From Oscillospiraceae bacterium (GTDB lineage Bacteria > Bacillota > Clostridia > Oscillospirales > Oscillospiraceae): DNA of 36,338 nt. Every line of letters starts with the position of its first letter. Position 1 is the first letter of the stretch. The stretch lies in assembly GCA_031261585.1 (NCBI GenBank), contig JAISJJ010000159.1, positions 1 through 36,338 of the forward strand, written 5' to 3'. Shown piece by piece: positions 16,954 to 24,129 of the stretch. The notes under the pieces are model-generated. The model did not search any database, was not told the origin of the DNA, and saw only the letters and a program-made list of their open reading frames with translations. Made by a program: the position numbers and the translations under genes.

Positions 16954-17015
16954 AAAAACGTTAAATCGTTTTTGCGGAGCGGTATGGTGGCTTGCCACGG
17001 TATTGCTCTATTTTT
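16954..17015 (+). terminator. Terminator hairpins after Abi_2 gene
   Basis: AAAAACG-TTAAAT-CGTTTTT (16954-16973) is a short intrinsic terminator. A second symmetric stem-loop, GAGC..GTGG-CTTG-CCAC..GCTC (16977-17008), ends in TATTTTT. The second could belong to a small structured RNA linked to the Abi_2 gene. Confidence 0.6.
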
Positions 17016-17030
17016 ATGCGGAGGTTTCAC

Positions 17031-17564
17031 ATGACATTTGACATACCCGACTCCCGTCTCGCGATATTCGACGACGCGGGCGAACTGTACCTCGCGATCC
17101 GCAACTCGGAGTACCCCGAACTCGAACGGCACCACATCGCGCGGCTGACGCTCGCGGTCGACAACAAGCGCGTCACGCCCGATATCGCAATCGCGGACGG
17201 TGTTCTGACGCTCACGACGCGTCTCGGCGAGGTCGTGTTCCGATTTGACCGCCCCGACCTGTTGCGCGTCGCGGGTCACGGACGCGTCGCGTTGCGGCTG
17301 CATTTTGAGGGGTTGCACCAGTTTGAGAACGCCGCGCCGCGCGAGGACGGCAGTCTCGAAGTCGCGTTCGTCGTACTCGGCAAGGTGCTGATCGTGCCGC
17401 TCGCGGGCGCGCTGCACCACGACGCGATGTGGGTTCCCGCAAGAGCGCAGTCCGAAGATTTCACCGCCGAGCTGCTGCCGAGCGTCGAGACGCTGCGGTT
17501 CGACGCGGCGATACACGAGTATTTCAGCAACGGCGTGAGGGACGAGGAGTACGCGGAGGGTTAA
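17031..17564 (+). CDS. Hypothetical protein
   Basis: 177 aa, soluble, no signal peptide or membrane segment; I do not recognise the family with confidence. The sequence is rich in alternating hydrophobic strands (LAIFDDAGELYLAIRNSEYPELERHHIARLTLAV, GVLTLTTRLGEVVFRFDRPDLLRVAG, VALRLHF), suggesting a beta-sandwich. It ends in FDAAIHEYFSNGVRDEEY. It may correspond to the N-terminal beta domain of a longer glycosidase-like protein, but the frame simply ends here. GGAGG (17020-17024) lies 6 nt before ATG 17031. The GGAGGTTTCA around this site is repeated at 15872-15881, on the far side of the Abi_2 gene. Confidence 0.75.
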   Translation: MTFDIPDSRLAIFDDAGELYLAIRNSEYPELERHHIARLTLAVDNKRVTPDIAIADGVLTLTTRLGEVVFRFDRPDLLRVAGHGRVALRLHFEGLHQFENAAPREDGSLEVAFVVLGKVLIVPLAGALHHDAMWVPARAQSEDFTAELLPSVETLRFDAAIHEYFSNGVRDEEYAEG

Positions 17565-17583
17565 CGGGGGCAGGTGAACACAG

Positions 17584-17613
17584 GGGGCAGTCGTCGACTG
17601 CCCCCCGTTTTTG
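17584..17613. terminator. Intrinsic terminator between convergent genes
   Basis: GGGGCAGTCG-T-CGACTGCCCC (17584-17604), followed on the plus strand by CCGTTTTTG. It separates the 17031-17564 gene from the convergent lipoprotein gene. Confidence 0.85.
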
Positions 17614-17616
17614 TGT

Positions 17617-18222
17617 TTAATTGACGTACGTCGAGACTTGTGCGATGAACTGTTCTGTGGTCAGCGGTGAATATGTCGGGATTCGCCATTCCTCCGCTGT
17701 CTGTTGGAACATATAGCCCTGTTTTTCGATGAAACGCCCGAACGCGCCGATGATGCCGCGCAGCCCGTCAAAATCCTGAGACAGGAATAGGATATACCGA
17801 TTCCCCACGGTCATAAAGGGAATGCCGCCGAACACGTATTCGTCACCGCTCCATTCGTTGATCACAAACGTGTCTCCGACGGCGGCACCGCCCTTCATGC
17901 TCGCAATCGTGCTCACCGTTGTTCTCGCGCGTGGATAATTGTCGGTAGAAATACCACGCTCGCTGAAATCCCCGATGACTTCGGCGTTCACCACCTCGGC
18001 GTATATAATCAGCGCGGTTTCGTCGAAAATCGCAATGTCTTGAAGGCTGTTAAAGCGGTAGATGTCGTACATCGTACCTGTCGTACCCGCATATTGCACC
18101 TCCTCTTCGGCGAGCGCGCGGAGCTGCGCCGCGCTGAGACCGACCGCCGACGGTGTCGATTTGCACGCAAAAAGCGAGAGAGCGAGCAACAGACAGAGAG
18201 CGGTTGTAAATAGCTTTTTCAT
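17617..18222 (-). CDS. Putative lipoprotein of unknown function
   Basis: 201 aa. The type II signal peptide MKKLFTTALCLLLALSLFAC has a lipobox ending at Cys20 (LFAC-KS), so the protein is probably anchored outside the membrane. The mature part holds an OB-like or beta-rich module (ALIIYAEVVNAEVIGDF, TTVSTIASMKGGAAVGDTFVINEW, GIPFMTVGNRYILFLSQD) similar in style to other Firmicute surface lipoproteins in which a periodic sequence of the form KG-x-x-VGD-x-x and YLLFL recurs. GAGGAACGC precedes ATG 18222. No partner gene is adjacent. Function unknown. Confidence 0.85.
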   Translation of the reverse strand: MKKLFTTALCLLLALSLFACKSTPSAVGLSAAQLRALAEEEVQYAGTTGTMYDIYRFNSLQDIAIFDETALIIYAEVVNAEVIGDFSERGISTDNYPRARTTVSTIASMKGGAAVGDTFVINEWSGDEYVFGGIPFMTVGNRYILFLSQDFDGLRGIIGAFGRFIEKQGYMFQQTAEEWRIPTYSPLTTEQFIAQVSTYVN

Positions 18223-18439
18223 ATGCGTTCCTCTTACTGAAAACAAGAATTGACAAATTCCTTTATATGTTATCACGGATTGTTCAGAATGTATATAATC
18301 CGCTTTGATGATTATTTTTGCGAATATGTTACCAATAATAGGTACGAGCGCAGGTGGAGACGCTTGAACGGGTGCGCGCGTTCGACATGTTCGCGAGGGG
18401 GTAGACGCATTTGCGCAAAGGTCAGGCGTTCGGTCTTGC

Positions 18440-18632
18440 GTAGGGGCGACCATTGGTCGCCCGTCTGACAAATGCGCAACGGTTCCACGGGCGGCCGATG
18501 ACCGCCCCTACGCCCGCGACACGTTGCGTTTTCAAGCCGCGATGCGCAAACCTCGTAGGAACCGCCGCCCTCGGCGTCCCGTCCCGAATGATGCACAACC
18601 GAGACGCGGGACGCCGAGGGCGGCGTCCCCTA
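18440..18632. repeat. Module C pair and module F palindrome
   Basis: GTAGGGGCGACCATTGGTCG with inverted GGCCGATGACCGCCCCTAC (18440-18511). Then a module F palindrome (18556-18632) with arms GCCGCCCTCGGCGTCCCG and CGGGACGCCGAGGGCGGCG. The rest of 18223-18658 shows no gene. Confidence 0.8.
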
Positions 18633-18658
18633 CACACCCCGCCCCACTACGGTTTGCA

Positions 18659-18901
18659 TCACCGAATCTCCTGCTCTAACGTGCGAAAGACGTCGGTGTC
18701 GAAGAACTCCGCGAGGGTTATACCCAGCCCGTCGCAGAGCTTTTTTATTGTCACGATGCCGGGATTTTTGCTCGCCCCGCCTATGATGCCCTTTACCGTT
18801 GACGGGTGAACACCCGAGATGTGCGCCAACGCGTTAAATGACCACTTTCTTTCAAGGCAGAGCGCGATAAGCCGCAATCTTACGGCTTCACAAGCGTCCA
18901 T
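18659..18901 (-). CDS. XRE-family helix-turn-helix regulator
   Basis: 80-aa single-domain Cro/C1-type DNA-binding protein. The helix-turn-helix is LERKWSFNALAHISGVHPSTVKGIIGG, followed by PGIVTIKKLCDGLGITLAEFFD, the usual helices 4 and 5. GAGGTG precedes ATG 18901. It is 17 bp downstream of a second XRE gene on the same strand, so the two are probably co-transcribed. It may regulate the divergent promoter at 19226-19254. Confidence 0.85.
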   Translation of the reverse strand: MDACEAVRLRLIALCLERKWSFNALAHISGVHPSTVKGIIGGASKNPGIVTIKKLCDGLGITLAEFFDTDVFRTLEQEIR

Positions 18902-18918
18902 AGGTACACCTCACCGGA

Positions 18919-19170
18919 TTAATTCTCGTTTGGTTTCAGCAGCTCGTCGTACGTGGTTTCGAGCGCGTCGCGTATTGCTCGCAGTTGTCTTGCGTAGATA
19001 TGCTGAATACCGCGCTCGATTTTCACGAGGGTCTCGCGCGTAATATCCACGCCGACAAGTTGCAGTTGGCAGACGAGTTGCGTCTGCCCTATGCCGCGCG
19101 CCTTGCGTATGGAGCGGATATTCGCGCCGATTGCCGTGGATTTGTCGCTCTTAATTTTCTGCTCAGTCAT
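18919..19170 (-). CDS. XRE-family helix-turn-helix regulator
   Basis: 83 aa. The helix-turn-helix region reads IGANIRSIRKARGIGQTQLVCQLQLVGVDITRETLVKIERGIQHIYARQLRAIRDALETTYDELL. It carries the longer loop seen in a Clostridial XRE subgroup. I chose ATG 19170 (CGGTGA nearby) rather than an upstream ATG at 19212, which would add 14 residues without a good ribosome site. It heads a two-gene minus-strand unit and faces a divergent small gene, a common repressor-target arrangement. Confidence 0.85.
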   Translation of the reverse strand: MTEQKIKSDKSTAIGANIRSIRKARGIGQTQLVCQLQLVGVDITRETLVKIERGIQHIYARQLRAIRDALETTYDELLKPNEN

Positions 19171-19225
19171 AGAATCACCGCACATTTCATCAAGATAAAC
19201 GAACTCAAACAAGTCCTATTTTATC

Positions 19226-19275
19226 TTGACTATATGCCGATATGCGCGTATAATGGAACCCGTATTAGTCCTAAT
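19226..19275 (+). promoter_or_regulatory. Consensus promoter with palindromic operator
   Basis: TTGACT (19226-19231), 17 bp, TATAAT (19249-19254), then the inverted repeat ATTAG-TC-CTAAT (19264-19275) just past the start point. A good candidate binding site for one of the adjacent XRE proteins. Confidence 0.7.
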
Positions 19276-19294
19276 GTAATATAGGGAGACGAAA

Positions 19295-19453
19295 ATGAAC
19301 AGTCATAAGCCTGATTTTGAGAAAATGTACTACGAACTCGCGGCAAAAGTTGCGGACGCAATAGATTTGCTGATAGCCGCACAGCAACGCGGCGAGGACG
19401 AATATGTAGAAGACATGGAGGAACCGACGGACGAGGCAGAGAACCGCGATTAG
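19295..19453 (+). CDS. Small acidic protein, divergent to XRE regulators
   Basis: 52 aa, starting MNSHKPDFEKMYYELAAKVADAIDLLIAAQQ and ending in a strongly acidic tail (about 12 Asp/Glu in the last 20 residues). GGGAG lies ahead of the ATG and the promoter is near-perfect, so the gene is very likely real despite its size. The N-terminal half looks like one amphipathic helix. Divergent placement from two XRE regulators suggests it is their target. Function unknown; a phage-type or toxin-antitoxin accessory role is possible. Confidence 0.7.
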   Translation: MNSHKPDFEKMYYELAAKVADAIDLLIAAQQRGEDEYVEDMEEPTDEAENRD

Positions 19454-19476
19454 CCGCCGCAACCCCGCCCAACCCC

Positions 19477-19528
19477 TGCCCCCTTTCGCAAAGGGGGTGC
19501 CGTCCGCAGACGGCGGGGGTTTGTCCCC
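19477..19528. repeat. Module A repeat
   Basis: TGCCCCCTTTCGCAAAGGGG hairpin followed by GCCGTCCGCAGACGGCGG and GGGTTTGTCCCC. It lies between the small acidic gene and the ABC importer. Confidence 0.85.
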
Positions 19529-19611
19529 TCCCCGTGTAGCCCTCGTCCTGATTTTCATATCCAAAGCATCAAAATTGTAAAATCGACCACAAAACCTTGG
19601 TAGATTCTTCA

Positions 19612-19666
19612 TTGACACGTGCGGCGAACGCGGGTATAATTGCGCGTGAAGTGTGCTTTTGCGCAC
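19612..19666 (+). promoter_or_regulatory. Sigma-A promoter and leader hairpin of the ABC importer operon
   Basis: TTGACA (19612-19617), 17 bp, TATAAT (19635-19640). The short leader holds GTGTGC-TTTT-GCGCAC (19651-19666). No cobalamin riboswitch features were found in this leader. Confidence 0.85.
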
Positions 19667-19692
19667 AAAACGACAAAAACGAAGGGGAAAAC

Positions 19693-20667
19693 ATGAAAAC
19701 ACGCAGAATATTCGCGTTGCTGCTCGCGCTTGTCCTCGTATTCGCGCTCGCGGCGTGTAACAAATCGACGACCGACCCCGCGACATCGCCCTCGCCGACG
19801 GCACCCGCCGACACATCGCCCTCGCCCGATGAGACACCTGCGTCGGCGTACCCGCTGACCATCACCGACCAGACGGGGCGCACCGTCACTATCGACGAAC
19901 CTGTCACGCGTGCCATCGTGCTGACCGCCGCCGACGCTGAGATCGTCTACGCGCTCGGAGCTGGCGATTTGGTCGTCGGGCGCGGCGCGTACTGTGACTG
20001 GCCCGTCGAGATTTTCGACGTGACCGCGGTCAACTCGGGCAGCGAGACGAATCTCGAACAGATCATCGCGCTCAATCCTCAGGTTGTCTTCTGCGGAACG
20101 ATGGATCAGTCGTTGGAGCAGATTCAGCAGCTTGAGGAGGCGGGCATCAAGGCCGTCGTATCCACCGCGACGAACATCGCCGAGACCTACGAGTCAATCG
20201 AGATCATCGGCAAGGTGCTTGACAAAACCGCGGAGGCGACCGCCATTATCGACGGCATGAAAGCCGCGTTCGCGCAAATCGCGGAGAACAAGGTCGGCGA
20301 GGGCAAGACCGTGTACTTCGAGGTCAGCGCGCTGCCGTATCTGTGGACGAGCGGCAAGGGTTCGTTCGTGGACGAGATCGCCGACATGCTCGGGCTTACG
20401 AACATCTTCAACGACACCACGGGCGCGTGGGTCGAGATCAGCGAAGAACAGGTGCTCGACCGCAACCCCGACTACATCATCTCGCTCGACATTTACAGCT
20501 ACGCGGACGGTCCCGTTGAGGAGATACTGTCCCGCGCGGCGTGGCAGAACGTGACAGCGGTGAAAAACGGCGCGATTATCCTCGTCGGCAACAACGAACT
20601 GATTCGCCCCGCACCGCGTCTCGCGGAGGGCGCGCGTATACTCGCCGACTTCGTCGCGACGCACTAA
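19693..20667 (+). CDS. ABC importer substrate-binding lipoprotein (BtuF/FhuD-like)
   Basis: 324 aa. Lipoprotein signal peptide with Cys22 (LVFALAAC-NK) and a Ser/Thr/Pro-rich spacer, then a class III periplasmic-binding fold (YPLTITDQTGRTVTIDEPVTRAIVLTAADAEIVYALGAGDLVVGR; EQIIALNPQVVFCG; GVEI-like GAWVEISEEQVLDRNPDYII). This fold binds metal chelates such as cobalamin, haem or ferric siderophores. It is the first gene of an importer operon with the permease 3 bp downstream. A cobU-like gene just after the operon points to corrinoid as ligand, but siderophore cannot be excluded. Confidence 0.92.
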   Translation: MKTRRIFALLLALVLVFALAACNKSTTDPATSPSPTAPADTSPSPDETPASAYPLTITDQTGRTVTIDEPVTRAIVLTAADAEIVYALGAGDLVVGRGAYCDWPVEIFDVTAVNSGSETNLEQIIALNPQVVFCGTMDQSLEQIQQLEEAGIKAVVSTATNIAETYESIEIIGKVLDKTAEATAIIDGMKAAFAQIAENKVGEGKTVYFEVSALPYLWTSGKGSFVDEIADMLGLTNIFNDTTGAWVEISEEQVLDRNPDYIISLDIYSYADGPVEEILSRAAWQNVTAVKNGAIILVGNNELIRPAPRLAEGARILADFVATH

Positions 20668-20670
20668 GGC

Positions 20671-21747
20671 TTGCGAAATAAGCAAAAATTAAATCTCACC
20701 GCTCGGCGCGGCGAGGGGTTCGGCGTATTCGCGTACGTCCTGTTCGCCCTCGCCGCGCTGGCGGCGTTCCTGCTGAGTACGTGTCTCGGCAGCGTACCCG
20801 TCCCGCTCTCGGATTCGATATCCGCGATGCTGGGCGGGCTTCGCCATGCGATTTTCCCGAAATTCGACGCGCCGACGGGTCTCGCCGCGACGATTGTGAA
20901 CACCGTGCGCGTGCCGAGGGCGTTGAGCGCGGGGTTATCGGGCGCGGTACTTGCGCTCGCGGGGTGCGCGATGCAGGGGCTGCTTAAAAATCCGCTCGCG
21001 GACGGGTCCACGCTCGGCGTGTCGTCGGGCGCGAGTCTCGGCGCGGTCGTCGCGATTGTCATCGGATTCACGATACCGGGGATTCCGTTCGCGGGGACGA
21101 CGATTCTGTCGGCGGGCGGCGCGTTCCTCGCGCTGCTCATCATCATGACGCTCGCGTACAAGCTCGACGGGTCGCTGTCCACGAACACGATTATCCTCGT
21201 AGGTGTGATTTTTTCGATGTTCATGAACAGCGTCATCTCGATTCTCGTGACGTTTTCGGGCGAACACACGCGCGGCATCATGTTCTGGACGATGGGCAGC
21301 ATGTCGGGCAAACGCTACTCCGATGTGCTGTTGCTGCTCGTGTCGCTCCTGATATTCGGCGGTATTTTACTGGCGCACGGGCGCGAGCTGAACGCGTTTG
21401 CGGTCGGGGAGGACAACGCGCGTAGCGTCGGCGTGAACGTGCGCCGCGTGAAGCTCACGGTGCTGATCTGCGTGTCCGCGCTCGTCGGCGTGGCGGTGTC
21501 GGTCGGCGGCACAATCGCGTTCGTCGGGCTTGTCACGCCGCACATGACGCGCATGGTCGTCGGTCCGAACCACCGCAAGCTCATGCCCGCGTCGTGCGTC
21601 GCGGGTGCAGCGTTTCTCATGCTGTCCGACCTCGCGTCGCGCACGGTGCTGTCGCCGCGCGAGTTGCCGATAGGCGTCGTCACAAGTCTCGTCGGCGCGG
21701 TGTTGTTCGTGTACATCTTCTACAAATCGCGAAAGGGGTCGCGGTAA
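20671..21747 (+). CDS. FecCD-family ABC importer permease
   Basis: 358 aa, about ten transmembrane helices, of the BtuC/FecCD/FhuB family. Family blocks include VRVPRALSAGLSGAVLALAGCAMQGLLKNPLADGSTLGVSSGASLGA, the coupling region GEDNARSVGVNVRR, and GTIAFVGLVTPHMTRMVVGPNHRKLMP. Start TTG 20671 is 3 bp after the binding-protein stop with AAGG directly ahead, so it probably depends on translational coupling; no better in-frame start is near. It overlaps the ATPase gene (TAATG). Confidence 0.93.
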   Translation: MRNKQKLNLTARRGEGFGVFAYVLFALAALAAFLLSTCLGSVPVPLSDSISAMLGGLRHAIFPKFDAPTGLAATIVNTVRVPRALSAGLSGAVLALAGCAMQGLLKNPLADGSTLGVSSGASLGAVVAIVIGFTIPGIPFAGTTILSAGGAFLALLIIMTLAYKLDGSLSTNTIILVGVIFSMFMNSVISILVTFSGEHTRGIMFWTMGSMSGKRYSDVLLLLVSLLIFGGILLAHGRELNAFAVGEDNARSVGVNVRRVKLTVLICVSALVGVAVSVGGTIAFVGLVTPHMTRMVVGPNHRKLMPASCVAGAAFLMLSDLASRTVLSPRELPIGVVTSLVGAVLFVYIFYKSRKGSR

Positions 21748-22517
21748 TGCTGCTTGAAATACGTGACCTCACGGTGAAATACGGCGCGATGACGATACTC
21801 GACGACGTGTCGTTCTCGGTCGACGAGGGGCAATGGCTCATGATAGCGGGTCCGAACGGCGCGGGCAAGTCCACCATCGTGAACGCGATTATGAGTCAGG
21901 CACCGTACACGGGCAACGTGCGCGTGTGCGGCGAGAATATCGTCAAAATCAGACCGCGCGACCTCGCGCGTCGCGTCGGTGTGCTGTCGCAGAGCCACAA
22001 CGTCGGCTACGCGTTCTCGGTGGAGGAGGTCGTGCGGCTCGGGCGTTATTCGCACACGCGCCGCGTGTTCTCGCGCGACGACGGCGGCGACGCGGCGGCG
22101 GTCGATGCGGCGATTGAGATGTGCGGGCTGCGCCCGATGCTCAACCAGTCGGTACTGACGCTGTCGGGCGGCGAGTTGCAGCGCACGTTCCTCGCGCAGC
22201 TGTTTGCGCAGAACCCGTCCGTGCTCGTGCTCGATGAGCCGACGAACCACCTCGACCTCGTGTACCAGAAGCAGATTTTCGCGCTGATCTCCGAGTGGCT
22301 GAAAACGCCGAATCGCGCCGTCGTCTCCGTCGTCCACGACCTGTCGCTCGCCCGCGCATACGGCACCCACGCGCTCCTGCTCGACCGAGGCAAGCTCGTA
22401 GCGTCAGGGGTGCCGCGTGACGTGTTCTCACGCGAGAATTTAGAGCGAGTATACGCGATGGACGTGTTCGCATGGATGCGGGATATGCTCGGACAATGGG
22501 ACGACGGCGACAGTTAA
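21747..22517 (+). CDS. ABC importer ATP-binding protein (BtuD/FecE-like)
   Basis: 256-aa ATPase that powers the importer. Walker A GPNGAGKST (residues 35-43), signature LSGGELQR, Walker B VLVLDEPTNHLD and H-loop VVSVVHDLS are all intact. ATG 21747 overlaps the permease stop by one base. The stop codon (22515-22517) begins a TTAACAG heptad run and the last residues WDDGDS run into it. Confidence 0.95.
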   Translation: MLLEIRDLTVKYGAMTILDDVSFSVDEGQWLMIAGPNGAGKSTIVNAIMSQAPYTGNVRVCGENIVKIRPRDLARRVGVLSQSHNVGYAFSVEEVVRLGRYSHTRRVFSRDDGGDAAAVDAAIEMCGLRPMLNQSVLTLSGGELQRTFLAQLFAQNPSVLVLDEPTNHLDLVYQKQIFALISEWLKTPNRAVVSVVHDLSLARAYGTHALLLDRGKLVASGVPRDVFSRENLERVYAMDVFAWMRDMLGQWDDGDS

Positions 22518-23012
22518 CAGTTAACAGTTGACGGGGGTTGGACGGGGGTTACGGGGTCTCCCCCTGTCACTTCGTGACATCCCCCTCTATGAGGGAGACT
22601 TGGAACGCGGCGTACGTCAGAGCCTCCCTCTCAGAGGGAGGTGCCGCCGCAGGCGGCGGAGGGAGTCCGACCGTCCCCTCGTCCAAACGTCTTTTGCCCC
22701 CGCCCCCTTTCGGAAAGGGGACAAACCCCCGCCGTCTGCGGACGGCACCCCCTTTCCGAAAGGGGGCAAGGACGATGGACGTTGGACGAGAGACGAGGGA
22801 CGTTGGACGAGGGGCGGGCGATTGGTACTCGCCCCTACGACCCGTTATCCAACGCTACCACGCGTCCCCGCAATCCTCGTCCAACCCCGCCCCCTTTCGG
22901 AAAGGGGGTGCCGCTCGCAAGCGGCGGGGGTTTGTCCCTCGTCCTGTTCCCGTCCAAACGTCCATCGTCCCCCCGCTCTAACCTCTAACCTCTCACATCT
23001 AACCTCTAATCT
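22515..23012. repeat. Dense intergenic repeat cluster
   Basis: About 500 bp without a gene: TTAACAG heptads, an imperfect module B pair (22554-22675), module A copies (22703-22768 and 22886-22940), GACGTTG/GACGAGG heptads (about 22771-22811), a short module C half, and TCTAACC heptads (22976-23012) up to the cobU leader. All three heptad families occur together here. Confidence 0.8.
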
Positions 23013-23029
23013 CTTTTTTTGGTGATTTT

Positions 23030-23539
23030 ATGCGTATTTTATTGACAGGCGGGTCAGCTAACGGCAAGAGCACGTATGCCGAGGCGCGGCTTGCCGAACT
23101 GCCCGCCCCGCGCGTGTATATCGCGACGATGATCCCGTACGGCGACGGTGCCGACGCGAAGATTGCGCGACACATCGAGTTGCGGCGCGGCAAGGGCTTT
23201 GAGTCCGTCGAGCGTTACCGCGACGTGGGCGGGACGGAGTTGCCGCGCGGCGCGTCCGTGCTGCTCGAATGTATGTGCAACCTGTCCGCTAACGAGATGT
23301 TCGACGAACTGGGCAACGAGCGTGACGTGTACGACAAGATATTGCGCGACATCGACGCGCTGAGTGCGAAATGCGGCGATCTCATCGTCGTGACGAACGA
23401 TGTCGGCTCCGACGACGGCGATTACGACGCTTCGACACTGCGGTACGTCGACCTCCTCGGACGGCTGAACATCGCGCTCGCAGCGACGTTTGACGAGGTG
23501 TACGAGTTGGTGTGTGGCATCGCACTGCGGTTGAAGTGA
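23030..23539 (+). CDS. cobU: CobU-like adenosylcobinamide kinase/guanylyltransferase
   Basis: 169 aa. CobU phosphorylates adenosylcobinamide and then transfers GMP to it in the late steps of B12 synthesis or salvage. The P-loop is GGSANGKST (residues 7-15). His48 in KIARHIELRR matches the guanylylated His of CobU, followed by FESVE. VVTNDVGSDD corresponds to the SNEVG motif. No other cob gene is in the window, so the gene suggests salvage of imported corrinoid with the ABC importer just upstream. The 512-bp repeat cluster between them argues for separate transcription or read-through. Confidence 0.85.
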   Translation: MRILLTGGSANGKSTYAEARLAELPAPRVYIATMIPYGDGADAKIARHIELRRGKGFESVERYRDVGGTELPRGASVLLECMCNLSANEMFDELGNERDVYDKILRDIDALSAKCGDLIVVTNDVGSDDGDYDASTLRYVDLLGRLNIALAATFDEVYELVCGIALRLK

Positions 23540-23604
23540 GATTTTGTGGTGGGGATAAACCGCGATTAGAACACGGCAGCACCAGAATATGGATTCGCGT
23601 TGTT

Positions 23605-23690
23605 GTAGGGGCGGGTTGACCCCGCCCCTACGGCAAACTCACGCGCTGACCTCTAACATCTAAAAAAGGCGGGTTGACCCCGCCCCTACA
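23605..23690. repeat. Module C repeats
   Basis: Two copies of GTAGGGGCGGGTTGACCCCG or its truncated form GGCGGGTTGACCCCGCCCCT, separated by a short TCTAACA heptad. No gene in 23540-23794. Confidence 0.8.
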
Positions 23691-23756
23691 ACAGACTCGC
23701 GTTCACAACCAATCCGTAAGCGTCATCACCCCCCCGCACAACCCCCTCACCCGCCG

Positions 23757-23764
23757 CATACACT
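23757..23764 (+). promoter_or_regulatory. Possible sigma-E -10 element upstream of spoVM
   Basis: CATACACT matches the sigma-E -10 consensus CATACAMT at all positions, 30 bp before the ATG at 23795. No convincing -35 lies at the right distance, so this is only a hint. In Bacillus subtilis spoVM is sigma-E dependent. Confidence 0.3.
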
Positions 23765-23794
23765 GGCGTAAACGCTTACGAAAGGCGGGTAGTT

Positions 23795-23956
23795 ATGCTG
23801 AAACAAATTCGGTGCCGCGGCGGTGCTGTTCTGATGTGGGCGGGCATCGCGTTGTTGGCTGTCGTGGTGCTTCCTGCGACGTGCTGGCTGTTCGCCGTCG
23901 CGATCGCCATGATTCTGGTCGGACACTCGATGATGAAGCGTCGCTGTTGGAGGTGA
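23795..23956 (+). CDS. Small membrane protein upstream of spoVM
   Basis: 53 aa, starting MLKQIRCRGG, with two hydrophobic stretches (AVLMWAGIALLAVVVLP and WLFAVAIAMILVGHSM) separated by a Pro/Cys turn, and a basic end KRRCWR. AAAGGCGGG precedes the ATG. The 3' end carries the perfect Shine-Dalgarno GGAGGTGAT for the next gene, so the two are coupled. Small two-helix membrane proteins of this look occur next to spoVM in Clostridia as far as I recall, which suggests a role in sporulation; this is inference. Confidence 0.65.
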   Translation: MLKQIRCRGGAVLMWAGIALLAVVVLPATCWLFAVAIAMILVGHSMMKRRCWR

Positions 23957-23960
23957 TGCC

Positions 23961-24044
23961 GTGAAAGTGTACGTCATAATGCCGCCGCGCGCGGTGCGCA
24001 GGTTCTTAGGACTGTTCGGGAATAAGCATTTTCGGAGAGGTTAG
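23961..24044 (+). CDS. spoVM: Stage V sporulation protein SpoVM (predicted)
   Basis: 27 aa: MKVYVIMPPRAVRRF, then LGLFGNKHFRRG. Compared with B. subtilis SpoVM (26 aa, MKFYTIKLPKFL...), it keeps MK-Y-I, Pro9, an amphipathic basic helix and the basic end. SpoVM is a peripheral peptide that recognises the convex forespore membrane and anchors SpoIVA for coat assembly; Pro9 is important for this. GTG 23961 follows GGAGGTGAT by about 7 nt. The stop is fused to a TTAGAGG heptad. Identification rests on a very short sequence plus the spore-former context. Confidence 0.7.
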   Translation: MKVYVIMPPRAVRRFLGLFGNKHFRRG

Positions 24045-24127
24045 AGGTTGGATGTTAGATGTCAGAGCGGGGATTCATGTCCAACCCCCCGCTCTTGCCT
24101 CTAACCTCTAACCTCTAACATCTAACC
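24042..24127. repeat. Inverted heptad repeat hairpin
   Basis: TTAGAGGTTGGATGTTAGAT and the mirrored TCTAACC/TCTAACA series flank an AGAGCGGGG/CCCCGCTCT stem. The whole forms a long hairpin between the convergent spoVM and isochorismatase-family genes and probably serves as a bidirectional terminator. Confidence 0.75.
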
Positions 24128-24129
24128 TC

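Noticed and set aside
19454-19692. Cobalamin riboswitch before the ABC importer
   Set aside because: The leader after the promoter is only about 45 nt and lacks a B12 box; the region before it is a module A repeat.
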